37,839 bases of DNA from Thoreauomyces humboldtii (Eukaryota; Chytridiomycota; Chytridiomycetes; Spizellomycetales; Powellomycetaceae). Positions 22,913 through 33,485 of this stretch are shown here, piece by piece. Each line of letters opens with the position of its first letter. The first letter of the stretch is position 1. The DNA lies in contig JADGJA010000137.1 in NCBI GenBank assembly GCA_027596035.1, forward strand, positions 1 through 37,839, given 5' to 3'. The position numbers were made by a program, and so were the translations under genes. Below the pieces are notes generated by a model. It made no database searches, had not been told where the DNA came from, and saw only the letters and a list, made by a program, of their open reading frames with translations.

Positions 22913-24138
22913 ATGTCCACGTCCCGGGTCGACCGAATGAAGGACCGCATGCGTCGACATGGCCTCCACATTCACAGGCAACATCACCGTGAGGGCTCAT
23001 CCGCCAGCGATGGAAGCGGTGCTTATCGCTACTCTGCGGGCTCTGGTCACCACCATACGGGCTCAGAGTCCTCCGGAGCAACCACTCACCTCGGACACGT
23101 CGAAAAGGTCCTCGACGACCAGCTCGCAAAACTCGGGCTTGTTATCAAGGACGTTGCCGGGGACGGGAACTGCTTGTTCAGGTGAGTCGAATCACACCTT
23201 TACTGAGCTTGGCCATTGGCTGTGCGCTTGTTCTGATTCTTGGGTTTCTGTCGCGTAGAGCCCTGGCGGACCAGCTGACAGGCACACCCGGGACGCACGC
23301 CGATCAACGAGCTTCCACCTGCGCCTTCATGGAATCGCACGCCGACGACTTTTCTCCATTCATCGACGAGAGCGAAAAGGGAGGGTTCCCTACCCACGTG
23401 AATCGAATGCGACAGGACGGGTGTTACGGTGGAAACATTGAGATCGTCGCCTTTGCTCGAGCTCACGACGTCGATGTGGCAGTCCATCAGGCCGGAGAAC
23501 CTGTGTGGATCGTCGAAGGTTCGGAGGAGGATTCCGAGTCCGGCTCGACCCCTGCGCCATCGTCTACCAGGAGGGCGCTTCACATCGTGTACTTCACTTG
23601 GGAGCACTACGCGAGCGTGAGGAATCGCGACGGACCCCACGACGGCCTCCCTTGCATAGATCCCGCACTTTTGGCGACAGCCACCGCACCTCCAGCATCG
23701 CAACCGCAGTCCGGGACGGCTACGAAGGCCGAACAGGTCGTCATGGACGCGTCCACGTCGGACGACCTACCCCGCGTCCGCGCGATGCTGGAGGAACTCG
23801 GAAACCCCAAGCTCGTGACCGAGATCCTCCTGGACGAACTCGTCGAGGAAGACGCTGCGAAAACCGCATCGACCGTCCCACCCAACGACTCGTACTTCCC
23901 CCCATCCGCCACCCACGGTCTGGTGCTGGACACGACACGACACGATCTGACGGATTCCCCGACCCCCACGACGCCGAGGACCCCCAACGGGACCGTTCGT
24001 CCGAGGTTACGGGATAAGCAGGCCGCGGCGCGAAAGGCGAGGAAGGCGGCCGCCATGGCGAGGAAAGGAGGGCTTCCGCCTCCGACGCTACCGGCGAGAC
24101 CTCCGGTGAACGCCGCCGCTCAGGCAATACGGATATGA
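22913..24138 (+). CDS. OTU-family deubiquitinase (OTUD3-like)
   Basis: Two exons, 22913-23181 and 23259-24138, give 382 aa. The catalytic OTU core spans about residues 62-215. It has Asp84 and Cys87 in AGDGNCLFRALADQ (the motif is completed across the intron), the DGCYGGNIEIVAFARAH block, and the catalytic His206 in HIVYFTWEHYASVR. A C-terminal helix-rich segment (LPRVRAMLEELGNPKLVTEI, about 250-272) resembles a ubiquitin-binding UBA-like region. Core plus this segment matches the OTUD3/Otu2-like layout. A basic Lys/Arg/Ala-rich tail (about 335-365) may bind RNA or direct nuclear entry. The N-terminal 60 residues are His/Ser/Gly-rich. The expected activity is cleavage of ubiquitin chains; linkage preference cannot be read from sequence. 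Confidence 0.92.
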
Positions 24139-24750
24139 CGCATCATGGGCTTCAGGGGGTGCGCTTTGTTATCGTGGTGTGCTTTGTTATAGACCCAAGT
24201 TCTTTTCCTTCAATCTATCTCAATGAGCACGGGTAGGCTGGACCGCTGCCAGCGTTCCTTTCTGTTGCAAATCTTGTTGGTTTAAGGATGTTCGATGGGA
24301 TCTGAGGAGGAGGCGGAGCAGACGTGGTGAATGTCATGTCTGGGGAAGGACGCCAATGCGCCTTACATCTCTCATAGCCTGGGCGCATGCACGGGATGTA
24401 GCACGGCTACAGGCTGTCAGAGATCACTGGTGTACACATGAGTCGGCAGCACCAAGTTCCTGGATGATTGAACCCGTTGGTTAGATTGACGCCATCCTAC
24501 CATCCCATGAGTCCGAACTCGGTTAGTACGCGAAACCGCTTACCTTTGAACAACTCGTAAGTTGACCATCAACAATATCCGTACGGTTTGCACAGACAGC
24601 TACGGAGGGAGGAGGAGGCAGGAAGCGGGGCAAGAGAAGGTGCGGCGAGAATCGACAGCATCCGATTTCTGGGTGATCGTCATTGATCGCCTTCGTGGGT
24701 AGTCCATAGTCCATACAATCCTGAATTCCTACAGTATCACTTCAACGAAA
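24139..24750. other. Intergenic region between the OTU protease and SDS22
   Basis: The only structure is an imperfect tandem duplication of 18 nt just after the OTU stop (24158-24193, see separate entry). The right end carries the SDS22 promoter with a partial TACAGTAT word near 24732. No gene is supported. Confidence 0.35.
24158..24193. repeat. Two-copy 18-nt tandem repeat in the 3' flank of the OTU gene
   Basis: GGTGCGCTTTGTTATCGT (24158-24175) is followed directly by GGTGTGCTTTGTTATAGA (24176-24193), 14 of 18 positions identical. It lies about 20 nt after the stop codon, so probably within the 3' UTR. Confidence 0.6.
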
Positions 24751-26256
24751 ATGCCATCGTCACCGAACGGAACAGACACGCCCCAGTACACGAACGGTCA
24801 TGTCGACGAAGTGGCCGAGTTGACCAACGGAAATGGTGTTAACTCGGACTCCGACGAGGAGGCTGCCCCTTCCGCGCAGGAAGCGGGTCGGGAGAGCATG
24901 GGTGGGTTTCCACACTTCGTGGGAAGGGCTGATGCCAGTGGGTCAGGTGCCTAACTCATCGACGAATCATCGAACAGATGGCTTCTTACAGGACTTGCCT
25001 GACGACACAGAGGTGTGATGGGCGCGTGGGAAAGGAGAAACCAACAGCGCCGCCCTAGCTCTGACACGCGGGACCACACATTGTCAGGACCTTGACCTTG
25101 TACACGAACGACTCACCACACTCGAGGGACTCGGATTGGATCGATTCACGCAGCTGAAGGTGCGCGCGCTAAGATGAAGATTGAGTTGCTGCGTGTTTTG
25201 CAAACGTCGCAGTGACGCTGGGTTGACATGATTTTTCGCAAGAATAGCGAATCAGCCTGCGTCAGAACCTATTGCCGAGGATCACCGCGCTACCTGCTCA
25301 TCCCGGATTGATCGAGGTTGATTTCTACGACAATCGGATATCGCGGATAGAGAACGTTGACCATCTTGTCACGCTGACGTAAAGGCTTACAAAAGTTTTG
25401 AAATGGATCAGTGCCTGACATTGATGAGCGGCACCTCAGATCGCTTGATGTTTCCTTCAACAAGATCCGTCACGTAGAAAACATTGCACCGCTCGTCAAC
25501 CTTACTGAGCTCTTTTTCGTCGCCAACAAAATCTCGAAGATCGTCGGACTCGACACGCTCGTCAATCTGCGGAACCTAGAGCTCGGGGCCAACCGTATCC
25601 GTGTGATCGAGAATCTGGACGCTCTGGTCAATCTCGAGCAACTATGGCTAGGAAAGAACAAGATCTTGAAGCTGGAGGGCCTGGATAAACTGCAGAAATT
25701 AAAGTTGCTCAGCATCCAGGTGAGAGGACAGAAGGCAGACAGCGAGGATGCGTCGACATGTTCACCATCGCGATTGCTATAACGACCTGTTCTTTGCCAT
25801 TACATTAGAGCAATCGCCTCAGCAAGATTGAGGGCATCTGCCAACTTGCCAATCTTGAGGAACTATATCTCAGCCATAATGCCATCACCAAGATAGAGGG
25901 TCTCGACAGAAATCCCAGGCTCCATACGCTGGACATCAGTGCGAATCGGATCAAACAGTTGGAGGGTCTCGAACAGCTGCCCAAGCTTGCCGAGCTCTGG
26001 GTTCGTGCGTGCTTCAATGCGAGGGCAGTTCAATTGGCGTACTAACACAACTATCTCTGTTGCGTAAATGCAGGCCAACGACAACCAACTTTCATCGTAC
26101 GAGGAGGTCGAGGCTCAACTAGCTGACAAATCGGATCTCACGACTGTCTACTTCGAGAGGAATCCCCTTCAAGCAGCCGCCGACGCCACGTACAGACTAA
26201 AGATCAAGACGCTTCTCCCGAAGGTCACACAGATTGACGCCGCCCTTGTTCGATAA
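24751..26256 (+). CDS. SDS22: SDS22, leucine-rich-repeat regulator of protein phosphatase 1
   Basis: Seven exons: 24751-24901, 24978-25012, 25088-25159, 25248-25378, 25440-25719, 25809-26000, 26074-26256, giving 347 aa. An acidic N-terminus leads into the family motif FLQDLPDDTEDLDLVHERL, then about eleven SDS22-type LRRs of about 22 residues (LEGLGLDRFTQLKRISLRQN, IRVIENLDALVNLEQLWLGK and similar). The C-terminal LRR cap has YFERNPL and the end LPKVTQIDA. The 35-nt second exon carries little but this motif. I chose the acceptor at 24977 because it alone keeps the phase. SDS22 binds the PP1 catalytic subunit in the nucleus and cytosol and controls its maturation and mitotic activity. Confidence 0.95.
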
Positions 26257-26494
26257 TTTTCTTTTATCACGAGCCTCGGTTTTTAGGTTTTTTTGGGCGA
26301 GGCCCGTTGTTCCCGAGAAAGTTCTGTGGTTTTCGTGGTAGATTCGAATAGACTAATGGTATGAATGCCTGACGCGCCGCTGTCGCTCATGTCACTCTTG
26401 ATTGTTGCGGTGGCGGCGGAGGTCCTCGTCGTCCGTGCTGTCCCAGGTGAAATCGTACGAGAGTTGAGTGCATGACTTCCAGCAATAGGAAAAC

Positions 26495-28943
26495 CTACAA
26501 ACCAACCTCTGATGCACCCTCATACGGCCTTTTCAAACCCTGAGGAGCGTTCGGTTCATTCCGTGGTCCCCCGTAAGCGCCGTTCCTGGCGTTCCCGTTG
26601 CCGATCCCGTTACTGGTAGCTATCGTAGGTCCACCGTATGTCTGGTTACCAGTGTGTCCCCTTGATGCGGGACCGCCTTGCCCAGGAGGACTTGGAAGCA
26701 CGGTTGGGGCGGATCGTTGCGCCACAAGCCGGTTTTGCTCTTGGACTCCTAGTAGCCCTTGTCCAACGCTGCCATTTGAGTTCATCGGATTCCGCACTGA
26801 CTGAACAGAGTTTGCGGCTCTCGAACTGTTATTCGGAGCGGGAGAGCCTTTGGGACCAGCAATGGACTTGGTGTTAATGGGACAAGGGGTAGTTTGCTGA
26901 CGGTTGATGATGGCAGTTCGAGGTGCCATGGGTGGCCGGAAGTCTGAAGGTTGTCCTACAGTGTGCAGTGGTCGCGACAGCGCCGACTGTCCTGATGGGT
27001 GCGGTCGTGGAGCGGGACATGGGTTCTGATTTGGCGGCGCAAGACCACTCGCCTGTCCCTCCATGCGGTGGCCCTGATGAAGCGTTGCGGAAACCATATG
27101 CCCGTTTTCTGGAACAAAAAACCCCTGGCGTTGACATAAGCCCCTTACAGACTCGAGACAGCCCGAGACTGCCACTAACCCTGCTGATAGGTGCGGGGGG
27201 TGGTCAACGAGGGGACCGGGACGGAATGATTTGTAGTTCCTGGCGCTGTCTGTCTTTGATGCTGTGATATCTGTGGCTGCTGCTGATTTTGCTGGGGCTG
27301 CACCGAACTCGCGGAACCGTCACTCGGCAACGGGGTTTGCACGGAAGATGCCCTTCCCGTTGGCGCGCCGCCCGGATCCACCGAAAAGCGGGACCCATTC
27401 TGCATTTTTGAACTAGTGTGGGAGCCAGAATGTATCATATCTTGGTTTATGAGTTGGTCGGACGATTGTTGAGGTCGAACTATAAGGTTGTGAGAGTTCT
27501 CATGTGAGTTGGCAAATTCGCAAGCCAGATCGAAGTCGGAGAAAGACACAATCTCGTCTGAGACACCAATCAGTAGCGCCGTCAGGGCCCTGGGGACATG
27601 TGGATGACTAACCATCGAAACTATTGGAGCTAGTAGAAGCACCGGACGTAGCTCTTAAGTCCGGTCCTTGTTGAGGCAAACCCCCAGTCGAGAATGGTGT
27701 TGGAAACGGGCCCGGTGTCATCGTTCCTGAAGAGCACGTAAGTCGTATGCTACAGGAAAAGGTGGCTGAGAATGAATTCAGAAACCTGGCAAAGTTAGTG
27801 TTGGTTCATAGTTCGACGTCGGGTTGTGGGTATGGTTTGCATTTGAAGCTGCGCGGACAATGTTCAGTCAATTGTCGAGACCCCATAAAAGCGGCAAAGC
27901 AAACCTTGCTGAACAGGTTGTTGCTCAATCTTCATATTAGATGAAGGCATATGTGGCGCCTCCATTGCGGGTGCCACGGGAGGCCGAAAGTCCGCGTGGC
28001 GATACAAATCGTTCGGGTTGATGGCTTTTATCTACATAGCGATTCAGTCAGCGCAACAACCTTCTGCCATAGGATACCCGATTTAGGACGCGTCGTTTAC
28101 CTTCGCGGTAGGCATTTTGTTTATTTTCTTTACAGCATCTTTGTCGGAAAGAGCCCCTCCGAGACTTCTCCCAAAATGTTTCAAAGCTCGCTTCATTGCG
28201 TCAGTGACTGCAGCCTTTTTGGCCTAAGGATAAGCTCGTTTAGCTGTTTGCTGCCGCGGCATTTGAGCTTCGTGATATCTACCGTTTCGAAGGCTTTGCC
28301 CTTCGATTTTTGGTTGTCAGAAGTCCCGTAACCAATATCCTATGACTGCGTCTCAGTATAGCCTTGTTTGTACCATTTATCTGCATGCACGCACCTCGTG
28401 ATAAGTCCCATCCTTGAGCGTAACTCGTAAATTGATACTGATGCCGGTGCTCCATTTCCCATTCTCCTGGTCCACCTGTGGGAAAACATTCAAACTCTGG
28501 GACCAGTTTGCGTAATTGCTCCAATGGACACGCACGTAATCTATAGCTGTATCCATGATACTGTTGGCCCAGCCATTAAACCCTGGGAGTCTCGTTATAG
28601 ATAATCCAGGATTGCGTTGAAATCTCCCACGCCTACCAAAGATCTCATTTGCCAGGTCCACAGCCTTCCAGCCCTCGAGATAGTTGAGTTTCGCTGCGAG
28701 AAGATAGTTACAGTAAGTTATCATGGAAACATGGTTAATTCGAAGACGCATAAACTCACTTCCTCCGGGTCCTTGTCGCTGTGAAATATATTCTGGTCCG
28801 AGCTGCTTGTTGAGGTTCGCACCTACAATGCTCGCTTCCGCGGGTCCATACGCGCGGTGACCAAACGCTGCTCCAGATACGGTAGCTGAGACTCCTTGGT
28901 TACAGGATGTGTTGCGGAAGTCTGAAGGATCGATCGTGTTCAT
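26495..28943 (-). CDS. RAD52: RAD52 homologous-recombination mediator
   Basis: Eleven exons: 28943-28760, 28693-28637, 28582-28536, 28475-28395, 28339-28283, 28223-28101, 28031-27905, 27848-27786, 27726-27613, 27557-27180, 27108-26495, giving 614 aa. The conserved ring-forming DNA-annealing domain covers about residues 43-200: [61 protein letters not shown] and [20 protein letters not shown]. Each block is split by an intron that splices exactly. The C-terminal 400 residues are Gln/Pro/Ser/Asn-rich and poorly conserved, as usual; they carry RPA and Rad51 contacts in known homologues. The start is the first ATG, 38 residues before the domain core. The end is uncertain: the last exon reads to TAG at 26495, but a short intron could add an acidic tail ending at 26392. 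Confidence 0.93.
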
Positions 28944-29153
28944 CGTTACGATCGGCCATGTGCCTGCCGGTGCGTAGTACGCGCGACGATGCAAGCGACC
29001 TTTTTTGGACTGCGCCGCTGAAAAAGTCGACCTGGCACAGTCCCTCGTTTTCCAGCAGCCGCCAGCAACTCACTCTTCCCCTGCAAAAACCTCATTAGCT
29101 TACAGTACTACATTCAAAGCACATCTCCTTTTTTTCTTTCAAGAACTGCAGTC
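28944..29153. promoter_or_regulatory. Compact divergent promoter shared by RAD52 and IDH1
   Basis: Only 210 nt separate the two start codons, so the promoters must overlap. The segment contains TACAGTAC (29101-29108) and a T-rich tract (29129-29138) close to the IDH1 ATG. A TTG-led extension of RAD52 is open further upstream, but no ATG supports it. Confidence 0.5.
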
Positions 29154-30655
29154 ATGCTTCGAAATGCATCCACGCGCCCCATCTCCTCTTGTTTGCGAGC
29201 TGCGGTAGGATTCTCCCGTTCCGTGGTGTCGACTGCTCTCAGTGTTCCCGCTCATCTAGTTTTCTATGTTTCCAGGCACCCGTTCGGGCATTCGGAACTG
29301 TAAACACCAAGACAGCTCTTCCAGCACCAGCAGCGGTGAGCTTGCATTGCATTGTTGATCCTGAATAGCGAATGAGTGCCTACTTTCTCTGCGGAACTCA
29401 TACCTCTTTCCCGGGTACCAGCCGTTCACAGCCGGAACGGTTTATGGTGGGCAGCACACGATCACTTTGATCCCTGGAGATGGAATTGGAAAGGAGATGG
29501 CGAATGCCGTGCAAACAATTTTCAAGGCCGCTCAGGTGCCCATCGAGTGGGAGTCTTTCGATTTGAGCGGATACTCGGCGAAAGATGCCGGCTTATTGAA
29601 AGAGGCAATGGACTCCATCAAGCGGAACAAGGTCGCTCTCAAGGGTGGGCGCTTTACCGATGAATACTTCTTTTGAGACTGGTTACTAAAGAGCTCGAAC
29701 TGCATCTAGGCATCCTTCACACGCCCACCTCCCGTCTTGGACATAGCTCGCTTAACGTTTTCTTGCGGAAGGATCTTGACATCTATGCGTCCACTACAAT
29801 CATCCAAAACATGCCCGGAAGCTGGCCCACTCGCCACAAGAATGTGAACTTTGCTATTATCCGAGAGAACACGGAAGGCGAATACTCTGGACTCGAGCAC
29901 ACTGTGAGAGCGCTCTGCACTGAAAGCTTCACTCTATCTTGAGGCTAATCAAAGAGCTTTTCTTCAGCCTGTCCCCGGAGTCGTCGAGTCTCTAAAGGTC
30001 GTGACTCGGGCAAAGACTGAACGTATTGCCAAGTATGCGTTCGACTTCGCACTAAAGAACAACCGCAAGAAAGTCACCGCTATCCACAAGGCCAACATCA
30101 TGAAGCTTGGTGATGGTCTGTTCCTGAATGTCTGCCGGGAAGTCGCCAAGACGTACGAGAGCTCTGGAATCCAGTTCGATAACATGATTGTTGACAACGC
30201 GTCGATGCAGCTCGTGTCGAAGCCTAGCCAGTTCGACGTTATTGTCTGCGGCAACTTGTACGGCAACATCCTCTCAAACGTTGGGGCTGCCATCGTGGGA
30301 GGACCTGGTATCATCCCCGGAGCCAACTTTGGCGCTAACTACGCGGTCTTCGAGCCGGGATGCCGTCACGTAGGAAAGGACATCGAAGGACACAACAAGG
30401 CCAACCCCACGGCTCTCCTCATGTCCGCCATCCATATGCTCCGTCATCTCGGTCTTGACGCCCACGCTACGCAGATCTCTGCTGCTCTCATGAAGGTCAT
30501 CACTGAGAGCAAGGTTCTCACTCCCGACCTCGGCGGCAACCACAGCACCACGGACTTCACCCAGGCCGTCATGTAAGTTTGCTGAGCAAATGATCGCTTT
30601 TTGGATCGAGATGGACCTCTGATATCGGGTCTCCTTTTCCAGTGGCAACCTCTAG
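29154..30655 (+). CDS. IDH1: NAD-dependent isocitrate dehydrogenase, regulatory-type subunit, mitochondrial
   Basis: Six exons: 29154-29204, 29276-29335, 29422-29644, 29710-29903, 29968-30572, 30643-30655, giving 381 aa. The first two exons code a Ser/Arg/Ala-rich mitochondrial presequence without acidic residues (MLRNASTRPISSCLRAAAPVRAFG). Core motifs are TLIPGDGIGKEM, FAIIRENTEGEYSGLEH, VTAIHKANIMKLGDG, DNASMQLVSKPSQFDV, NLYGNILSNVGAAIVGGPG and NYAVFEPGCRHVGKDI. ASMQ and FEPG-RHVG are typical of the Idh1-like subunit rather than the catalytic Idh2 type (FEAVHGSAPDI). It should form the TCA-cycle hetero-oligomer with an IDH2 encoded elsewhere. The final exon has only 13 coding nt (IGNL, stop). 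Confidence 0.95.
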
Positions 30656-31242
30656 ACATTCGGCGCTTCATCATTTTCACTTTATTCCATAATATTATGT
30701 ACTCCAGAACCCTGCGCATGCTTAACGCGAATCCCTCATGTTTGACAGACGAGGAGCAGCTCGTATTGCACTGTCAAGAAGTACATTTCAATTAAACGCC
30801 CTTCTCGAATGCGAGACATGTTTCCCGCCCAACTTCAGTACGCATGGTAGTGTTGTCCGTTTCATCTGATTCCGTATGCACCTCCTGACACGAGCAAGTC
30901 TCTTTCGATCCGTCCGAGGTTTTCGACCCAGTGCTGTCCAAAAAATGCGGAACAGGGGCAGCCGAACCTAGTTTCACGCAGGGATCGGCCATACGGCGAG
31001 GCCGAGAACGAAACTCCGACCCTGGTTCTGACCCACGTTTCGCTTCACCCTGCCTCCGCGCGGGGCACCCTTTGGGCGATACACTTCGCGGGTATGCAAG
31101 CAGGAAGCCGGTCCTTGAACGTAAACTTCGATCTATTGTAGTCCGTCGGCAACAACGCGTATATAATCCCCTCAATTCCCAACCAGCTCTTCCTCACATC
31201 ATCTCTTCCACCACGTCCTCCGCAACACTCGACAGACCAGAC
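30656..31242 (+). promoter_or_regulatory. Upstream region of the ferritin-like gene with TATA box
   Basis: A clear TATATAA stands at 31160-31166, 77 nt before the ATG, immediately after an ACGCGT word (31155-31160). The frame of the next gene stays open upstream to about 30931, but that stretch lacks protein-like composition and crosses the TATA box, so I treat it as non-coding. Confidence 0.55.
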
Positions 31243-32403
31243 ATGCTCGTCAAAGCAATCGCAAATCTCTTCCTCCTTGCCGCGTCCGCAGCCCATGTCG
31301 CAGGTCGACCCATGGCTCGCCGGGATGAGATCGTCTCAATCGAAAGCACATCGACAGCCGCCCCTGCATCCTCTTCACCTCTGCCAGATGTCCAGATCAT
31401 GACCCAAGCGAGCACGAGCACCCCACAGTCCACAATGGCCGGAACGCCTCCGGTCGCCGCTGCCCCATCCACAGCAGCACCCGCTGCAGGCGACTTGTTC
31501 ATTCTGAACTACGCTCTCACGCTTGAGCACCTCGAGTCCACATTCTACGAACAGGCTCTTGCCAAATTCCAGGCATCTGACTTCTCCAACGCCGGGTTCG
31601 ATCCAGCGCTTCGAGACCAGTTCATGACCGTCCACTCTCACGAAGCAACTCACGTTACCGCCCTTCAGTCGGTTATCAACGGTACCTTCGGCGCAGGCAA
31701 AGCAGTCCCACCCTGCGAGTACAACTTCGCATTCGATACCGTTTCCGGCTTTGTGGCCACTGCCGCTGCCCTCGAGCGAACGGGCGTTCAGGCATACACG
31801 GGAGCTCTCAAGTTCGTCCAAGCTGATGCCATCAAGACCGCGGCAGCAACCATCGCGACCGTCGAAGGCCGTCACTCGGCAGCTCTCAACGTTGTCGGCG
31901 CAACGAAAGTGAACGGCGTTTTGCAAAACATCAACCCCATTCCCGCCCCATTCGACACCCCTCTCGGATTCACCCCAGTCTTCTCCATTGCCGCACCGTT
32001 CATCAAATCTTGCCCATTCGCGCTTCCAGTGGTCCCCTTCCCATCTCTCAGCCTATCGAAGCCCGTCGGCACCTACGATGATACCGTCGGTCTCCTCTTC
32101 ACCGCGGTCCTCACCGAGGACATGCTGAACACTCCCGGGGCCCTCAAGTGCGCCATCGTCTACGGCCTCGCTCAGTCTCGATCCGACGTCGTCATCTCCA
32201 CCGATGCTCGATCGGGCGGCCGCGTCGCGGAATGCAAGATGCCAGCCGGTGCCACCGGGTTCCAGGAGCTCATGGTCTTCATCGTGAATAAGGACATGGA
32301 CGTCACCCTTGACAATGACAAGCACGTCATCGCGGGTCCCACAACCTTCAGCGTGCTCGAAGACACAAAGGTCAAGGTTCAAGGGAGCAATGCTTCCAAC
32401 TGA
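31243..32403 (+). CDS. Secreted ferritin-like (Rds1-type) protein
   Basis: Single exon, 386 aa. Residues 1-21 are a signal peptide (MLVKAIANLFLLAASAAHVAG). They are followed by a possible Kex2-type site (MARR, 24-27) and a Ser/Thr/Ala/Pro-rich linker to about 82. The ferritin-like helical domain (about 83-225) keeps a full set of candidate di-metal ligands: Glu95/Glu98 (LEHLEST), Glu134-x2-His137 (SHEATHV), Glu178 (ALERTGV) and Glu208-x2-His211 (VEGRHSA). A C-terminal beta-rich part of about 160 residues follows. Secreted fungal proteins with this layout (Rds1 and relatives) are linked to stress or nutrient response; their reaction is not established. I started at ATG 31243 because it gives the signal peptide and sits 77 nt after a TATA box. 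Confidence 0.88.
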   Translation: MLVKAIANLFLLAASAAHVAGRPMARRDEIVSIESTSTAAPASSSPLPDVQIMTQASTSTPQSTMAGTPPVAAAPSTAAPAAGDLFILNYALTLEHLESTFYEQALAKFQASDFSNAGFDPALRDQFMTVHSHEATHVTALQSVINGTFGAGKAVPPCEYNFAFDTVSGFVATAAALERTGVQAYTGALKFVQADAIKTAAATIATVEGRHSAALNVVGATKVNGVLQNINPIPAPFDTPLGFTPVFSIAAPFIKSCPFALPVVPFPSLSLSKPVGTYDDTVGLLFTAVLTEDMLNTPGALKCAIVYGLAQSRSDVVISTDARSGGRVAECKMPAGATGFQELMVFIVNKDMDVTLDNDKHVIAGPTTFSVLEDTKVKVQGSNASN

Positions 32404-33485
32404 TGAACTGCTTGACATCATCTTCCTTTTCTTGCGCTGGCGTAGCTCCCATCCATCGCTCCTTTGGCCTTCCCATTTGTATATACACTGATTCTGAACC
32501 AAATTGACTGCTCATTCCCTTCGTTCCTACACTCCTCGTTTTTGACCGGTTCCTGTTCACAACGGCTTGATTGTAACCTATAATGTAATGTGGAGGCTTC
32601 CCTGGATTATAGCTCTCAAAAATGGATTATGTAACAGAAGCGGAGTTGGACGGTCACTTGCAGTCGCGATCGGAGGCCCGATACCCGTCGAGCCATCGAT
32701 CAATACACCTGCCTAGGCATCTGATTCCGCGCGATGGCATCTGTTTACGTCATTTGCGAGCTTTTTCTCTAACCTCCGTAAGCTAGCTTGGCCAAGGGGC
32801 TCGGGCTCTACAACCATGGAGCGGCATGGGAGATCCCTCGCCAAGGCCGCATTTCGTGGCGGAGACCTTTCCTTACGTCGTATATAGAGGAAAGTGCACC
32901 GATACCTGCATTTCGGAGGAGGTAACCGATGTTCTTTCCCGCGTGCCGATCAGCGTCATGACGGAACTTTACGAGCGATATCCGGCAAGCTGAGAAGTGC
33001 AAAGATTCTGGAAGGGATCCACTACGAAGGAGCCAGTGACCTGTAACCTGGGTTGTCCCCGCAGAGGGGCAGGCTTTGAGGTCGATACCAGATTTGCCGA
33101 AGGCGGTGAGTGGCGAGAGGAAAGGGTAAGCCACGTGTGGCCATCTTTAGCAACAAGGTTAATCTTGCAAGGAAAGCTGACGACGGCCTCGATTCTGATC
33201 TGCAAGCTTTTTCGGCTTGGCCCCTGTTTTGGACACCTACCCGCGAATAAGATGCTAGGCGAACGTGAGCCTCCGCCGTCTTGCGCCCATCGATGACACT
33301 CAGGCCGGAGGGTATGGATCTGAGGATGACAGCTGGGCAACTTTCCCGCTCGCATCATAAATAAAAAGGCGGGCGAACTTAAAGGACCGCCATCCTCCGC
33401 GCAACTTATAAGAAGTTCCCGCTCAAGATCTCCTCTATCGGCCGCCTTACGCTTACCAGGACATTTCATACCACATATAAACACC
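32404..33485. other. Long intergenic region before the motif-repeat protein
   Basis: About 1.1 kb. The right end holds TATAA (33408-33412, 74 nt before the next ATG) and an AATAAAAAGG stretch (33360-33369). A 172-codon minus-strand frame (33487-32969) crosses these promoter elements and shows no domain, so I do not call it. No other feature is seen. Confidence 0.4.

Noticed and set aside
22397..23185. 262-codon frame spanning the RNR1 end and the OTU start
   Set aside because: Its first half is 3' and 5' flank; only the part from ATG 22913 matches OTU proteins.
28944..28994. Longer N-terminus of RAD52
   Set aside because: The frame is open upstream but begins with TTG; the first ATG is at 28943.
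30931..31242. Upstream extension of the ferritin-like frame
   Set aside because: It would bury the signal peptide in the middle of the protein and runs through a TATA box; the ATG at 31243 explains the gene better.
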